A stretch of 64,000 nucleotides of DNA from UBA7702 sp040776805 (lineage in GTDB: Bacteria > Bacillota > Dehalobacteriia > UBA7702), in the NCBI GenBank assembly GCA_040776805.1, contig JAXGZS010000005.1, forward strand, positions 1-64,000, read 5' to 3'. The notes beneath the pieces are model-generated. The model was not told the origin of the DNA. It saw only the letters and a program-made list of their open reading frames with translations, and ran no database searches. The position numbers and the translations under genes are program-made. Shown here in pieces: positions 33,137 to 41,237 of the stretch. Every line of letters begins with the position of its first letter. The stretch's first letter is position 1.

Positions 33137-33568
33137 TTTTCAACCCACGCGCCTACGGGAGGCGCGACTTTATGATTATGGTAGTCTGCTTGTTCTTCGG
33201 TCGATTTCAATCCACGCGCCTACGGGAGGCGCGACGTGGCCGAAGAAGTGATCGGCTCTATTACTCTTGAATTTCAATCCACGCGCCTACGGGAGGCGCG
33301 ACCTTCAGCTTCTGGGCAATCTGCCAATCTAATTCAATTTCAATCCACGCGCCTACGGGAGGCGCGACGGGATCATGTGGAATCATAACGGGCGCGTCCG
33401 TATTATTTCAATCCACGCGCCTACGGGAGGCGCGACGCAGCTTAACCCTCGGCCCCATGTCGTCTACACTATTTCAATCCACGCGCCTACGGGAGGCGCG
33501 ACCAAATACCTGGACAATACCAGATATTATTTGAATATTTCAATCCACGCGCCTACGGGAGGCGCGAC
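33137..33568 (-). CRISPR. type I-C array with 7 repeats (secondary array)
   Basis: Seven 32-bp repeats start at 33137, 33204, 33271, 33337, 33405, 33471 and 33537, with six spacers of 34-36 bp. On the minus strand the repeat begins GTCGCGCCTCCCGTAGGCGC and ends GTGGATTGAAAT, the type I-C form. The stem sequence differs from the main array (GCGCCT...AGGCGC against GCGCCC...GGGCGC) but still pairs. The repeat at 33137 is degenerate (TTTTCAACCC), so this is the old end and the leader lies to the right. No cas genes are adjacent; the I-C operon 4.5 kb away could serve it. Confidence 0.97.
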
Positions 33569-33760
33569 AGCACTTTTTAGGGTAAATATGCGAGATTTAT
33601 ATATTTTTTTGTATATTGATACAAAAAGTACTTTGTTTGGTAATGGAAAAGCTGGATTTTCTGATAAAAGGATGGGATTTACTTGGCTTTTGCTGCGAAA
33701 AGAGCGGGGATTTGGCGGGTGCTTAGCGTTCGCGGGGTAAAAAGGGGATTTTATGCAATG
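33569..33760 (-). promoter_or_regulatory. leader of the 7-repeat I-C array
   Basis: On the minus strand this AT-rich stretch shares short blocks in the same order with the leader of the main array (46031-46207): CGCGAAC..TAAGC, TTCGCAGCAAAA, and an ending AAAAAGTGC directly before the first repeat. It fills the 275-base gap between array and rlmB together with further non-coding sequence up to 33843. Confidence 0.7.
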
Positions 33761-33843
33761 GTGGTTCCAAGGCCATCATTGACGGAATGCGGGTTGCCGC
33801 AGCCCGAAAAAACCTCGCGACAAACCTCTTCTCTCTTCTCTTT

Positions 33844-34584
33844 TCACTGGGTGGACCCTCCGCTCCGCTGCCGCATAACCTCGTAAATCATTACCCCCGC
33901 CGCCACCGAAGCATTGAGGGAGGGTACATGACCTTGCATGGGGATGGTCACTTTAAAATCGCAGTTTTGCAGAAGCAAACGGGGAATGCCCCGATCTTCG
34001 CCGCCGATCACCAGCAACAGAGGGCCTTCCATCTCCTGCTGCCAGAGGGAGGTTCCCTCCATCGCGGCGCCGTAAACCCAAAGCCCCTTCTCTTTCAGTT
34101 CCTTGGCGGTTTGAACCAAGTTGGCGACGCGGGCCACGGGCAAATACTCCGTGGCGCCGGCAGCGGTTTTGGCCACGGTGGCGTTTAAACCAACGCTGTT
34201 GTTTTTGGGGATGATGATTCCGTGGGCGCCGGCGATCTCCGCCGTGCGCATGATCGCGCCGAGGTTGTGGGGATCTTCCACCTCCGCCAACATCAGCAGG
34301 AAGGGGTCCTCTCCTCTCGCCACCGCTGCCGATAGCATATCGTCAATTTCAGCGTAATCGTAAGCGGCCACAGCGCCGATCACACCCTGGTGGTTGCCGC
34401 TATACAGCGCGTCAAGCTTCTTTTTGGGTACCCGTTGAATGGGAATGCCAGCATCTTTCGCTTTGGCCAAAATTTCCTTGAGGGAGCCTTCGGTTTTGCC
34501 TTCGCTGACATAGAGTTTGATAAAACCGCGCCCCGCTTTCAGCGCTTCCGCGACGCCGTTCCGGCCGGGAATGTATTCGTTCAT
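33844..34584 (-). CDS. rlmB: 23S rRNA (guanosine2251-2'-O)-methyltransferase RlmB type
   Basis: The 246-residue SpoU-family methyltransferase shows PGRNGVAEALKAGR at the N-terminus (substrate-binding domain), then LAEVEDPHNLGAIMRTAEIAGAHGII, VIGGEDRGI and HVPSLNASVAAGVMIYEV, the three SpoU motifs. It 2'-O-methylates a guanosine of the peptidyl-transferase region. The start overlaps the mrnC stop (ATGA). In Bacillus the order cysE-cysS-mrnC-rlmB is the same, so this is one conserved operon. Confidence 0.94.
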   Translation of the reverse strand: MNEYIPGRNGVAEALKAGRGFIKLYVSEGKTEGSLKEILAKAKDAGIPIQRVPKKKLDALYSGNHQGVIGAVAAYDYAEIDDMLSAAVARGEDPFLLMLAEVEDPHNLGAIMRTAEIAGAHGIIIPKNNSVGLNATVAKTAAGATEYLPVARVANLVQTAKELKEKGLWVYGAAMEGTSLWQQEMEGPLLLVIGGEDRGIPRLLLQNCDFKVTIPMQGHVPSLNASVAAGVMIYEVMRQRSGGSTQ

Positions 34585-34994
34585 TGGTTTCCCCCTCTTT
34601 CGTTGCGTATATGGTCAAACAATAAACAAAAGATCGCGTTGAGGCGTTGGTGGCTGCCGCTCAACCATAAAGCCCCCACCAGCGCCTCGACACCGGTGGC
34701 GTTGTGGTATGCGGCAACGTTGCTGCTTTTGGGCTGACGGCCTGTTTTGGCGTTGCGTCCCCGCTTCATCACCGCCAGCTCTTCCTCGGGAAGCCTGTCC
34801 GCAAGCAGCTGATAAAAATCGCTCTGAAACGTCGCCTTCACGTATTTCACCGCTTCTTTATGCAGTTCATCTGCTTTTTTGATACCGCTTTTTAGCAGAT
34901 AACGACGGACGGCCAGCTCATAAACGCCGTCACCGATATAGGCCAGGGTCAAAGAAGGCAAATTGACCGCATCCTGCCAGCTCATTTCTTTCAT
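34581..34994 (-). CDS. mrnC: mini-ribonuclease III
   Basis: The 137-residue protein is an RNase III catalytic domain without a double-strand RNA-binding domain. LTLAYIGDGVYELAVRRYLL holds the acidic signature, and GVEALVGALWLSG the second metal-binding Glu. It matures the ends of 23S rRNA in Bacillus. The ATG at 34994 overlaps the cysS stop (ATGA), and the upstream in-frame start 24 bases earlier lies inside cysS. Confidence 0.93.
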   Translation of the reverse strand: MKEMSWQDAVNLPSLTLAYIGDGVYELAVRRYLLKSGIKKADELHKEAVKYVKATFQSDFYQLLADRLPEEELAVMKRGRNAKTGRQPKSSNVAAYHNATGVEALVGALWLSGSHQRLNAIFCLLFDHIRNERGGNQ

Positions 34995-36451
34995 CCCCGA
35001 ACCTTTTCCTTTTTCCAACGGGGGCCTTGGGGTGTATCCTCAATGACGATATTTAGCTTTTTTAATTCGTCACGAATGAAGTCGGCGGTGGCCCAGTCCT
35101 TATGCTCCCTGGCATTGGTGCGCAGCGTCATCACCATGGCAAGCAGGCCGTTGGCAAGGGCGTCGCCGTTGGCGTCGGCTTCCTCCTCTTTGGGCACGAT
35201 CACATCGAAAATCAAATCCATTTCCGCGAAAAAGGCCAACACCGCTTTGAGGCCTGCAACGGTGGCAGCGTCGCCGCCGAATTCCCTGTCGTTGACCATG
35301 GTATTGACTTCTTTGCATACATCAAAGACGGCGGCCAAAGCCAAAGACGTATTGAAATCATCGTCCATGGCGTCGATAACCTTCGCCTTGCCTTCGTCGC
35401 AAATCTTGATCAACACCGCTTTTTTACCGTCGTCAATGCCGCCTTCCTTGGACAAGGCGGCGATTTTTGCTTCCACAGTGCGGTATGTGTTATGAATGCG
35501 GCTTAATGACTTTTCCGCGGCCAGCAGTTTTTCACCGTCAAAATCAAGAGGACTTCTGTAATGGGTGGACATCAGATAAAAACGCACCACCGGACCGGGG
35601 AACTCATCGAGAATTTCCCTTAAAAGACGGAAATTGCAGAGGGACTTGGACATCTTTTCACAGTTGGTCGTGATAAAACCGTTATGGAGCCAATAATGGG
35701 CGGATTCGCAACAGTTTGCGCCTTCGCTTTGGGCGATTTCGTTTTCATGGTGCGGAAAAATCAGATCGGCGCCGCCGCCGTGGATATCAAAGGTTTTGCC
35801 GAGATACTTCGCGGACATGGCGGAGCATTCAATGTGCCAGCCTGGCCTGCCTTGGGCCCAGGGGCTATCCCAGGCGGGTTCTCCCGGCTTCGCCGCTTTC
35901 CACAGGGCAAAATCAAGGGGATCCCGCTTTTGTTCCCCCACGGCGATTCTGGCGCCGGCCTGCAACTCATCGAGGGAACGACCGGATAATTTGCCGTAAT
36001 CGGCGAATTTACGCACTTCAAAGTAAACGTCGCCATCCACTTCGTAAGCGAGGCCATGGTCGATGAGCCTCTGCACCATACCGATGATGTCGTCCATATG
36101 CTCCGTAACCCGGGGATGAACGTCAGCCTTTTGAATACCCAAGCGCGCGGCGTCTTCAAAATAAGCTTTGATATACTTTTCCGCCAGGTCTTGGGGACTT
36201 AGCTTTTCTTCTTTGGCGCGGTTGATGATCTTATCGTCAACGTCGGTGAAATTTTGGACGTAAGTCACCGCGTAGCCCCGATAGGCAAAGTACCGGCGAA
36301 TCACGTCGAAAGCCACAAGGGGCCGGGCGTTGCCCAGATGGATGTAGTTATAGGTGGTGGGGCCGCAGACATACATCTTGACTTTCCCCGCTTCCACCGG
36401 TACAAAATCTTCTTTGCTGTTTTTCAGCGTGTTATAAACTCGAATCGCCAT
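34991..36451 (-). CDS. cysS: cysteinyl-tRNA synthetase
   Basis: The 486-residue class I enzyme has the zinc ligand Cys29 and the HIGH-type signature HLGN at residues 38-41 (YVCGPTTYNYIHLGNARP). WHIECSAMS and HGGGADLIFPHHENEIAQSE carry the other zinc ligands, and KMSKSLCNF is the KMSKS loop. It charges tRNA-Cys. The gene starts inside the cysE end (20-base overlap). The operon is led by a T-box whose likely specifier is a Cys codon, so it responds to uncharged tRNA-Cys. Confidence 0.97.
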   Translation of the reverse strand: MAIRVYNTLKNSKEDFVPVEAGKVKMYVCGPTTYNYIHLGNARPLVAFDVIRRYFAYRGYAVTYVQNFTDVDDKIINRAKEEKLSPQDLAEKYIKAYFEDAARLGIQKADVHPRVTEHMDDIIGMVQRLIDHGLAYEVDGDVYFEVRKFADYGKLSGRSLDELQAGARIAVGEQKRDPLDFALWKAAKPGEPAWDSPWAQGRPGWHIECSAMSAKYLGKTFDIHGGGADLIFPHHENEIAQSEGANCCESAHYWLHNGFITTNCEKMSKSLCNFRLLREILDEFPGPVVRFYLMSTHYRSPLDFDGEKLLAAEKSLSRIHNTYRTVEAKIAALSKEGGIDDGKKAVLIKICDEGKAKVIDAMDDDFNTSLALAAVFDVCKEVNTMVNDREFGGDAATVAGLKAVLAFFAEMDLIFDVIVPKEEEADANGDALANGLLAMVMTLRTNAREHKDWATADFIRDELKKLNIVIEDTPQGPRWKKEKVRG

Positions 36452-37097
36452 GATTTTTCTTCTCCTTTTCCCATGCCGCCTCTATGGCCTCCACGCGATT
36501 TCTCAAATCGCAGATGCAATCGTATATGGGATCGCTCAGTTTGCCGTCTTCCACTTCGCCGCCTTCATGATTGACCCGGGAGCCGTCTTTCACCACAATA
36601 CGGCCGGGCACCCCCACAACGGTGCAGTTATCCGGCACGTCGTTTAACACCACGGAACCGGCGCCGATTTTGACGTTATTGCCGATGGTGATGGACCCCA
36701 GCACGATGGCGTTGGAGCTGACCACCACGTTATGGCCGATGGTGGGATGACGCTTGCCGTGCTCCTTGCCGGTGCCGCCTAAAACGACACCTTTGTACAG
36801 CGTCACATTTTCACCGATCACAGTCGTTTCACCGATCACAATACCCATGCCGTGGTCGATGAAAAAGCCCTCGGCGATTTCCGCGGCGGGGTGAATTTCC
36901 ACGCCGGTCCAGGCGCGGTTAAAAAAACTGATCAACTGAGCAATATTCTTTCTGTTGTGCTTATAAAACCAATGGGCGCGCCGGTGCCGCCAAATGGCGT
37001 GCAGCCCCGGGCTAGTCAAAAAGACCATAAAGCGGGAAGTTGCCGCCGGGTCCCGGGTCATCACAGCGTCAATATCCCGTTTCATTCTCTGGAACAT
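36432..37097 (-). CDS. cysE: serine O-acetyltransferase
   Basis: The 221-residue product is a left-handed beta-helix acetyltransferase. It has VEIHPAAEIAEGFFIDHGMGIVIGET, VTLYKGVVLGGTGKEHGKRHPTI and the hexapeptide repeats up to VPGRIVV. It makes O-acetylserine for cysteine synthesis. The ATG at 37097 is chosen because GGAGGG stands six bases upstream; that box directly abuts a CRISPR repeat. The ATG two codons earlier has no spacing. First gene of cysE-cysS-mrnC-rlmB. Confidence 0.94.
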   Translation of the reverse strand: MFQRMKRDIDAVMTRDPAATSRFMVFLTSPGLHAIWRHRRAHWFYKHNRKNIAQLISFFNRAWTGVEIHPAAEIAEGFFIDHGMGIVIGETTVIGENVTLYKGVVLGGTGKEHGKRHPTIGHNVVVSSNAIVLGSITIGNNVKIGAGSVVLNDVPDNCTVVGVPGRIVVKDGSRVNHEGGEVEDGKLSDPIYDCICDLRNRVEAIEAAWEKEKKNHGDSSL

Positions 37098-37109
37098 AAC
37101 CATCCCTCC

Positions 37110-37208
37110 ATTTCAATCCACGCGCCCGTGAAGAGCGCAACCAGCGTCGTATTGACGGCGGTTATACCGATGGTAAATTTCAATCCACGCGCCTCGGCGA
37201 GACGCGAT
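37110..37208 (-). CRISPR. two-repeat I-C CRISPR remnant in the cysE leader
   Basis: Two 32-bp repeat-like units (37110-37141 and 37177-37208) flank one 35-bp spacer. On the minus strand both end in GTGGATTGAAAT. The stems differ from each other (GCGCTCTTCACGGGCGC and GCGTCTCGCCGAGGCGC) and from the other arrays. The cysE ribosome-binding site GGAGGG follows the first unit with no gap. It is transcribed in the same direction as cysE. Confidence 0.85.
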
Positions 37209-37362
37209 AACGGCTTTCATTAAAAAGAGCGAAAATCCGTCGTTTCTGTATTCGTTATTTCAGACTCCCTGGTATATACTGCCGCTGATGGCCAATCAAA
37301 GTAGCCGTTTCAGTTCTTCGCGAATCATCCATGGGTCAAAGAGAGGAAGCGAGGGGAAACAA

Positions 37363-37596
37363 AATAGGCCCCTCCCGTTCAGAGGCGGGGGGACCGTGGT
37401 TCCACTCTGCTCGCGGCCAAAACCGCACTCAAAACCCTTAACGCGGGAAACGTTCCGCCCTACCGAATTTCAGGCGAACAGCTCAGGAGTGCACTTTGGC
37501 AAAATCATCGCTTAAAACCGCTTGCAGCCGGCGGCGGTTTCTCTCTGAAAGCTGTGTTCTGCCTACTCTCTCCCTCTAGGCCTTTGTTATAGAATA
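37363..37596 (-). promoter_or_regulatory. T-box leader, predicted tRNA-Cys specific
   Basis: On the minus strand the T-box sequence AGTGGAACCACGG (complement of 37393-37406) is followed by a GC-rich terminator (CCCCCCGCC with GGGAGGGGCC) and TATTTT. Upstream are the usual Stem I marks (GGAGAGAGTAGGCAGAAC, an AGAGAG stretch and a GC-rich hairpin). AAAGTGCACT contains TGC, a Cys codon, at a plausible specifier position. It controls cysE-cysS by antitermination on binding uncharged tRNA-Cys. Confidence 0.85.
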
Positions 37597-37601
37597 TAAC
37601 T

Positions 37602-37630
37602 ACTTTATCAAATCCCGCCCCTCTTGTCAA
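37602..37630 (-). promoter_or_regulatory. promoter of the T-box-cysE operon
   Basis: Minus strand TTGACA (37630-37625), 17 bases, TAAAGT (37607-37602). The start would fall near 37595, just ahead of Stem I of the T-box. Confidence 0.65.
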
Positions 37631-37801
37631 GAGCGACAAAAAGCGCGTTTTCATCATCCATTAATATTATGATAAAACGCCCAATTTGTGCTGTTTTTCA
37701 TAACGCCGGTACCGCTCAGGCCATTGAGATTGAAAAAAATAATTAGATTCTCCACAATACACAAAGAAATTCTTGAAATGGCTAAAATAAAAAATAAAAG
37801 A

Positions 37802-37830
37802 TTGTATATATGATTGGCTTAGGATATAAT
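37802..37830 (+). promoter_or_regulatory. likely promoter of the type I-C cas operon
   Basis: TTGTAT (37802-37807), 17-base spacer, TATAAT (37825-37830). It gives a leader of about 270 bases before cas3. The 478-base gap between the T-box promoter and cas3 otherwise holds AT-rich sequence with no gene I can support. Confidence 0.65.
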
Positions 37831-38108
37831 TTCGTTATAGGTGTAAATTATTGTCATATTTTGCGTAGGAAGCATGAACAATGATGAGACCACACATCAA
37901 TACCCCATATTATTTTCTTTTAGAGAATCTGTCGCATGGTGCCTTTTTGGTACATATCCTCTGATATCATCATATAAAACAAGAAAATGGCAGGAGAAAA
38001 TATGATTTACTACGCTCATAAACAAGAAGACAAAGAACCACAGACCGTATATAAATATAGTAATAATATCACCGCATCGCCAAGATATTAATTTAGGAGG
38101 CAGCTTAA

Positions 38109-40472
38109 ATGTATATTTCGCGCATTGCAAAAGATGGTAGAGAGCAAACAACGAAGCAACATCTACAAGACTCCGCAGTTTATGCTTTTAATATCGGTAA
38201 AAAACTAGAGGCAGCAGAGCTCTGCCAAACGGCGACGTTATTCCATGACATAGGGAAGTTCTCATCCCAATTTGTCAACTATCTCAGAGAGAGCTTTCAC
38301 AATGAAAAACATGGCGATAAGGCATGTCAGAGGGGATCGGTTGTCCATTCTACTCAAGGAGCCAAATTCATATACCAATTGACACAAAACAATAATGACA
38401 TAGCGGCTTTAACGCGAGAGGTCCTCTCCGCCTGCATTGCAAATCATCACGGCGGTTTGATGGACGGAATCTCCCCCGACGGAGAAACTCCCCTGCGAAA
38501 CAGGCTTCAAAAGGAAGATGAACATCTTCATTATAACGAAATCATCAAAACCGCGGAGGAGGATCAAATCCCAACGGGCAAGCCATTGGATATGATCACA
38601 CGTTGCGAGATCGAGATGAAAGACTTTATTGAGAAATGCGGCGTGAATCATTTAAACATCGCCTTTATGATTCATCTCTTCACAAAAAGTATTTTTTCTT
38701 GCCTGGTAGACTCTGACCGTTACAATGCCTATTGTTTCGAAATTGACAGGCCCTCAAAGGCAGAAATAATAATGCCGCCATGGGGGGATTATGCCCAGCG
38801 TCTTGAACAGAAAATATCGACTTTTTCAGCCGACTCTGAGATCAACCGGATTCGTAGGGAAATATCCGAAAAATGCCTTGCCGCCGCAAATCGGCCAAAA
38901 GGAATCTATCGGCTTGACGTACCTACGGGCGGAGGTAAAACGCTGTCTAGCTTACGTTTTGCCTTAAACCATGCGAAAATTCATAAATTGGAGCATGTGA
39001 TCTATGTCATCCCCTATCTTTCAGTGCTGGACCAAACAGCAAAAGATATAAAAGATGCTCTTCAGTTTCAACTGAATGACGGCTTCATTTTAGAGCATCA
39101 TTCTAATTGGATTGCCGGCGAAAACCAAGAAGAAGCTCAATCATACCGCCTTCTGACCGGTCGTTGGGATGCGCCGATTGTCATTACAACGCTTGTACAA
39201 TTTTTAGAAAGTATTTATTCAAGCAAAAGTGGCGATTTGCGCAAGTTTCACAATATGGCCAACACCGTATTTATATTCGACGAAGTGCAATCGCTACCGA
39301 CAAAATGCACTTACCTTTTTAACGAAGCAATTAATTATCTTCATTACTGTGCAGGCTGTTCAATCCTACTATGTACAGCAACGCAGCCACCTCTTAATCG
39401 AGCAGAAAGACCGATAAAGCTATCTTCACCCGCAGAATTGATCCCTGATACGCAGGAAGCTTTCAAAAAACTAAAGCGTACTACGATTATAGACAAAACG
39501 ATCCCCGGTGGCTATAGCACAGAAGCACTGCAAACATTCGTGCTTGAAAAGTACCGGAAAGAGAAAAACTGTCTAATTATTTTGAATACAAAAAAAGATG
39601 CCGCTAAGCTTTATTTAGCGCTAAAAAAATATACCGACCAGAATGAACAATTACAAGTTGAATTAATTCATTTAAGCACCCAAATGTGTTCTGCACATCG
39701 TTTAGACCAAATCAAAAGGATAAAAGAGAGAAAGCAAAGAAATACCATTTGCATTAGCACGCAACTAATCGAAGCAGGCGTTGATATTTCTTTTGGCTGC
39801 GTCATTCGCGCCATCGCCGGTCTCGACAGCATTGCCCAGGCCGCGGGGCGATGTAACCGCAACAGAGAAGACCCGAATGGAAAAAATGTTTATATCGTCA
39901 ATATTGCAGATGAAAATCTTTCTATGCTTCCGGACATCAAATGCGGTGCCGACATTACTTACCGCATCCTTAGAGAAAGGGTGACCGATCTGTTATCTCC
40001 CGAAGTCATGGAACGGTATTACAAAGAATACTTTGAAAAGAAAAAAAACCAGATGGTTTATCCTGTCGATGAAATGGGGAATTTATATGATCTTTTATCG
40101 GTCAATTGCAAAGGCGTCGGAGCATTTCACAATCAAAGCCATAGGCCACTACCGGCGTTGCGTCAATCATTTGAAACGGCTGGGGATCTGTTCTCTGTAA
40201 TTGAACAACGTACGATCAGTGTTTTAGTCCCCTATGGGGATGGCTTAGTGCTCGCCGAAAAATATAGAAAAGCAGATATTAAAAATCGGTATGTGTTAAT
40301 GCGTCAAATCGGCCGGTATTCCGTTTCCCTATACTCATATCAAATCAACGAATTAAATAAAGGAGGTGCGTTGTCATTGCTGGGAGACGAATTACTTGTC
40401 ATGGATGCTAGTTATTACGATAAAAACTTGGGTGTTATTTTCAATCCAGAACTTGAACCATTATTTTGGTAA
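38109..40472 (+). CDS. cas3: CRISPR-associated helicase/nuclease Cas3, type I-C
   Basis: The 787-residue protein joins an N-terminal HD nuclease domain (His-Asp in ATLFHDIGKFSSQF, later CIANHHGGLMD) to a superfamily 2 helicase. Walker A is VPTGGGKTLSSLRFAL, Walker B is IFDEVQSLP (a DEVQ box), motif III is LLCTATQPP, and motif VI is AQAAGRCNRN. It is recruited by Cascade bound to target DNA and degrades the displaced strand. TTTAGGAGG lies in front of the ATG. First gene of cas3-cas5-cas8c-cas7-cas4-cas1-cas2, in order and size typical of type I-C. Confidence 0.96.
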   Translation: MYISRIAKDGREQTTKQHLQDSAVYAFNIGKKLEAAELCQTATLFHDIGKFSSQFVNYLRESFHNEKHGDKACQRGSVVHSTQGAKFIYQLTQNNNDIAALTREVLSACIANHHGGLMDGISPDGETPLRNRLQKEDEHLHYNEIIKTAEEDQIPTGKPLDMITRCEIEMKDFIEKCGVNHLNIAFMIHLFTKSIFSCLVDSDRYNAYCFEIDRPSKAEIIMPPWGDYAQRLEQKISTFSADSEINRIRREISEKCLAAANRPKGIYRLDVPTGGGKTLSSLRFALNHAKIHKLEHVIYVIPYLSVLDQTAKDIKDALQFQLNDGFILEHHSNWIAGENQEEAQSYRLLTGRWDAPIVITTLVQFLESIYSSKSGDLRKFHNMANTVFIFDEVQSLPTKCTYLFNEAINYLHYCAGCSILLCTATQPPLNRAERPIKLSSPAELIPDTQEAFKKLKRTTIIDKTIPGGYSTEALQTFVLEKYRKEKNCLIILNTKKDAAKLYLALKKYTDQNEQLQVELIHLSTQMCSAHRLDQIKRIKERKQRNTICISTQLIEAGVDISFGCVIRAIAGLDSIAQAAGRCNRNREDPNGKNVYIVNIADENLSMLPDIKCGADITYRILRERVTDLLSPEVMERYYKEYFEKKKNQMVYPVDEMGNLYDLLSVNCKGVGAFHNQSHRPLPALRQSFETAGDLFSVIEQRTISVLVPYGDGLVLAEKYRKADIKNRYVLMRQIGRYSVSLYSYQINELNKGGALSLLGDELLVMDASYYDKNLGVIFNPELEPLFW

Positions 40473-40484
40473 GGGGGGAATGCA

Positions 40485-41237
40485 ATGCGACATCGTAACA
40501 CTGTTGAATTCGTTGCTTCCGGAAGATATGCATTATTTTCCGATCCGATCACAAGGGTAGGAGGTGAGAAGTTTTCTTACCAAATACCAACATATCAGGC
40601 CTTAAAGGGAATCCTTGAGAGCGTATACTGGAAGCCGACACTTATCTGGTATATTGATGAAGTCCGCGTCATGCATAGAATTCAAACGCAATCCAAAGGC
40701 ATACGGCCGATAAAATATAACTCGGAGGAAAACGAACTGGCATATTATACCTATTTAAAAGATGTTTCTTATCAGGTTCGGGCACATTTCGAATGGAACC
40801 TGAACCGCCCCGAGCTCGCTGCTGATCGCAACGAAAACAAACATCATCAAATTGCCCGGCGTATGATTGAACGTGGTGGCCGAAGAGATATTTTTCTTGG
40901 CACAAGAGAATGCCAGGGCTATGTTGAACCGTGCGTTTTTGGCGAGGGTGCTAGCTTCTATGACAGCTATGGAGAGATTGATTTTGGAGTCATGGTTCAT
41001 GGCTTTGACTATCCGGATGAAACTGGGAAAGATGAGATGTCCGTGCGTTTATGGAAAAATGCTGTGATGAAAAACGGCAAGATCAATTTCCCGATGCCCT
41101 CTAATGACTCATCGGATATTTTAAAAAGATTTATTAAACCGATGAAGAAGAAAGATTTCGTACATAAAAATAACTTTCTTGGGCTTGAAGAACCGGAACT
41201 CGAAAAACTTCTTAACGAAGGGGGTGAGGAAGCATGA
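40485..41237 (+). CDS. cas5c: Cas5c (Cas5d), crRNA-processing Cascade subunit
   Basis: The 250-residue RAMP protein starts with NTVEFVASGRYALFSDPITR and has VGGEKFSYQIPTYQALKGIL, the Cas5 N-terminal fold. LGTRECQGYVEPCVFGEG is also typical. In type I-C, which lacks Cas6, Cas5 cuts the pre-crRNA at the base of the repeat hairpin and stays on the 5' handle. AAGGGGGG lies before the ATG. The stop overlaps the cas8c start (ATGA). The lysine/tyrosine/histidine catalytic set cannot be assigned with certainty by eye. Confidence 0.92.
   Translation: MRHRNTVEFVASGRYALFSDPITRVGGEKFSYQIPTYQALKGILESVYWKPTLIWYIDEVRVMHRIQTQSKGIRPIKYNSEENELAYYTYLKDVSYQVRAHFEWNLNRPELAADRNENKHHQIARRMIERGGRRDIFLGTRECQGYVEPCVFGEGASFYDSYGEIDFGVMVHGFDYPDETGKDEMSVRLWKNAVMKNGKINFPMPSNDSSDILKRFIKPMKKKDFVHKNNFLGLEEPELEKLLNEGGEEA

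Noticed and set aside
33137..37208. Idea that the cysE operon was inserted into one former CRISPR array
   Set aside because: The 7-repeat array has its own leader next to rlmB and a repeat stem different from the remnant before cysE, so a single split array is not the simplest explanation; kept only as a low-level observation.
37288..37515. 75-codon plus-strand frame in the cysE leader region
   Set aside because: It is antisense to the T-box leader and has no ribosome-binding site or recognisable domain.
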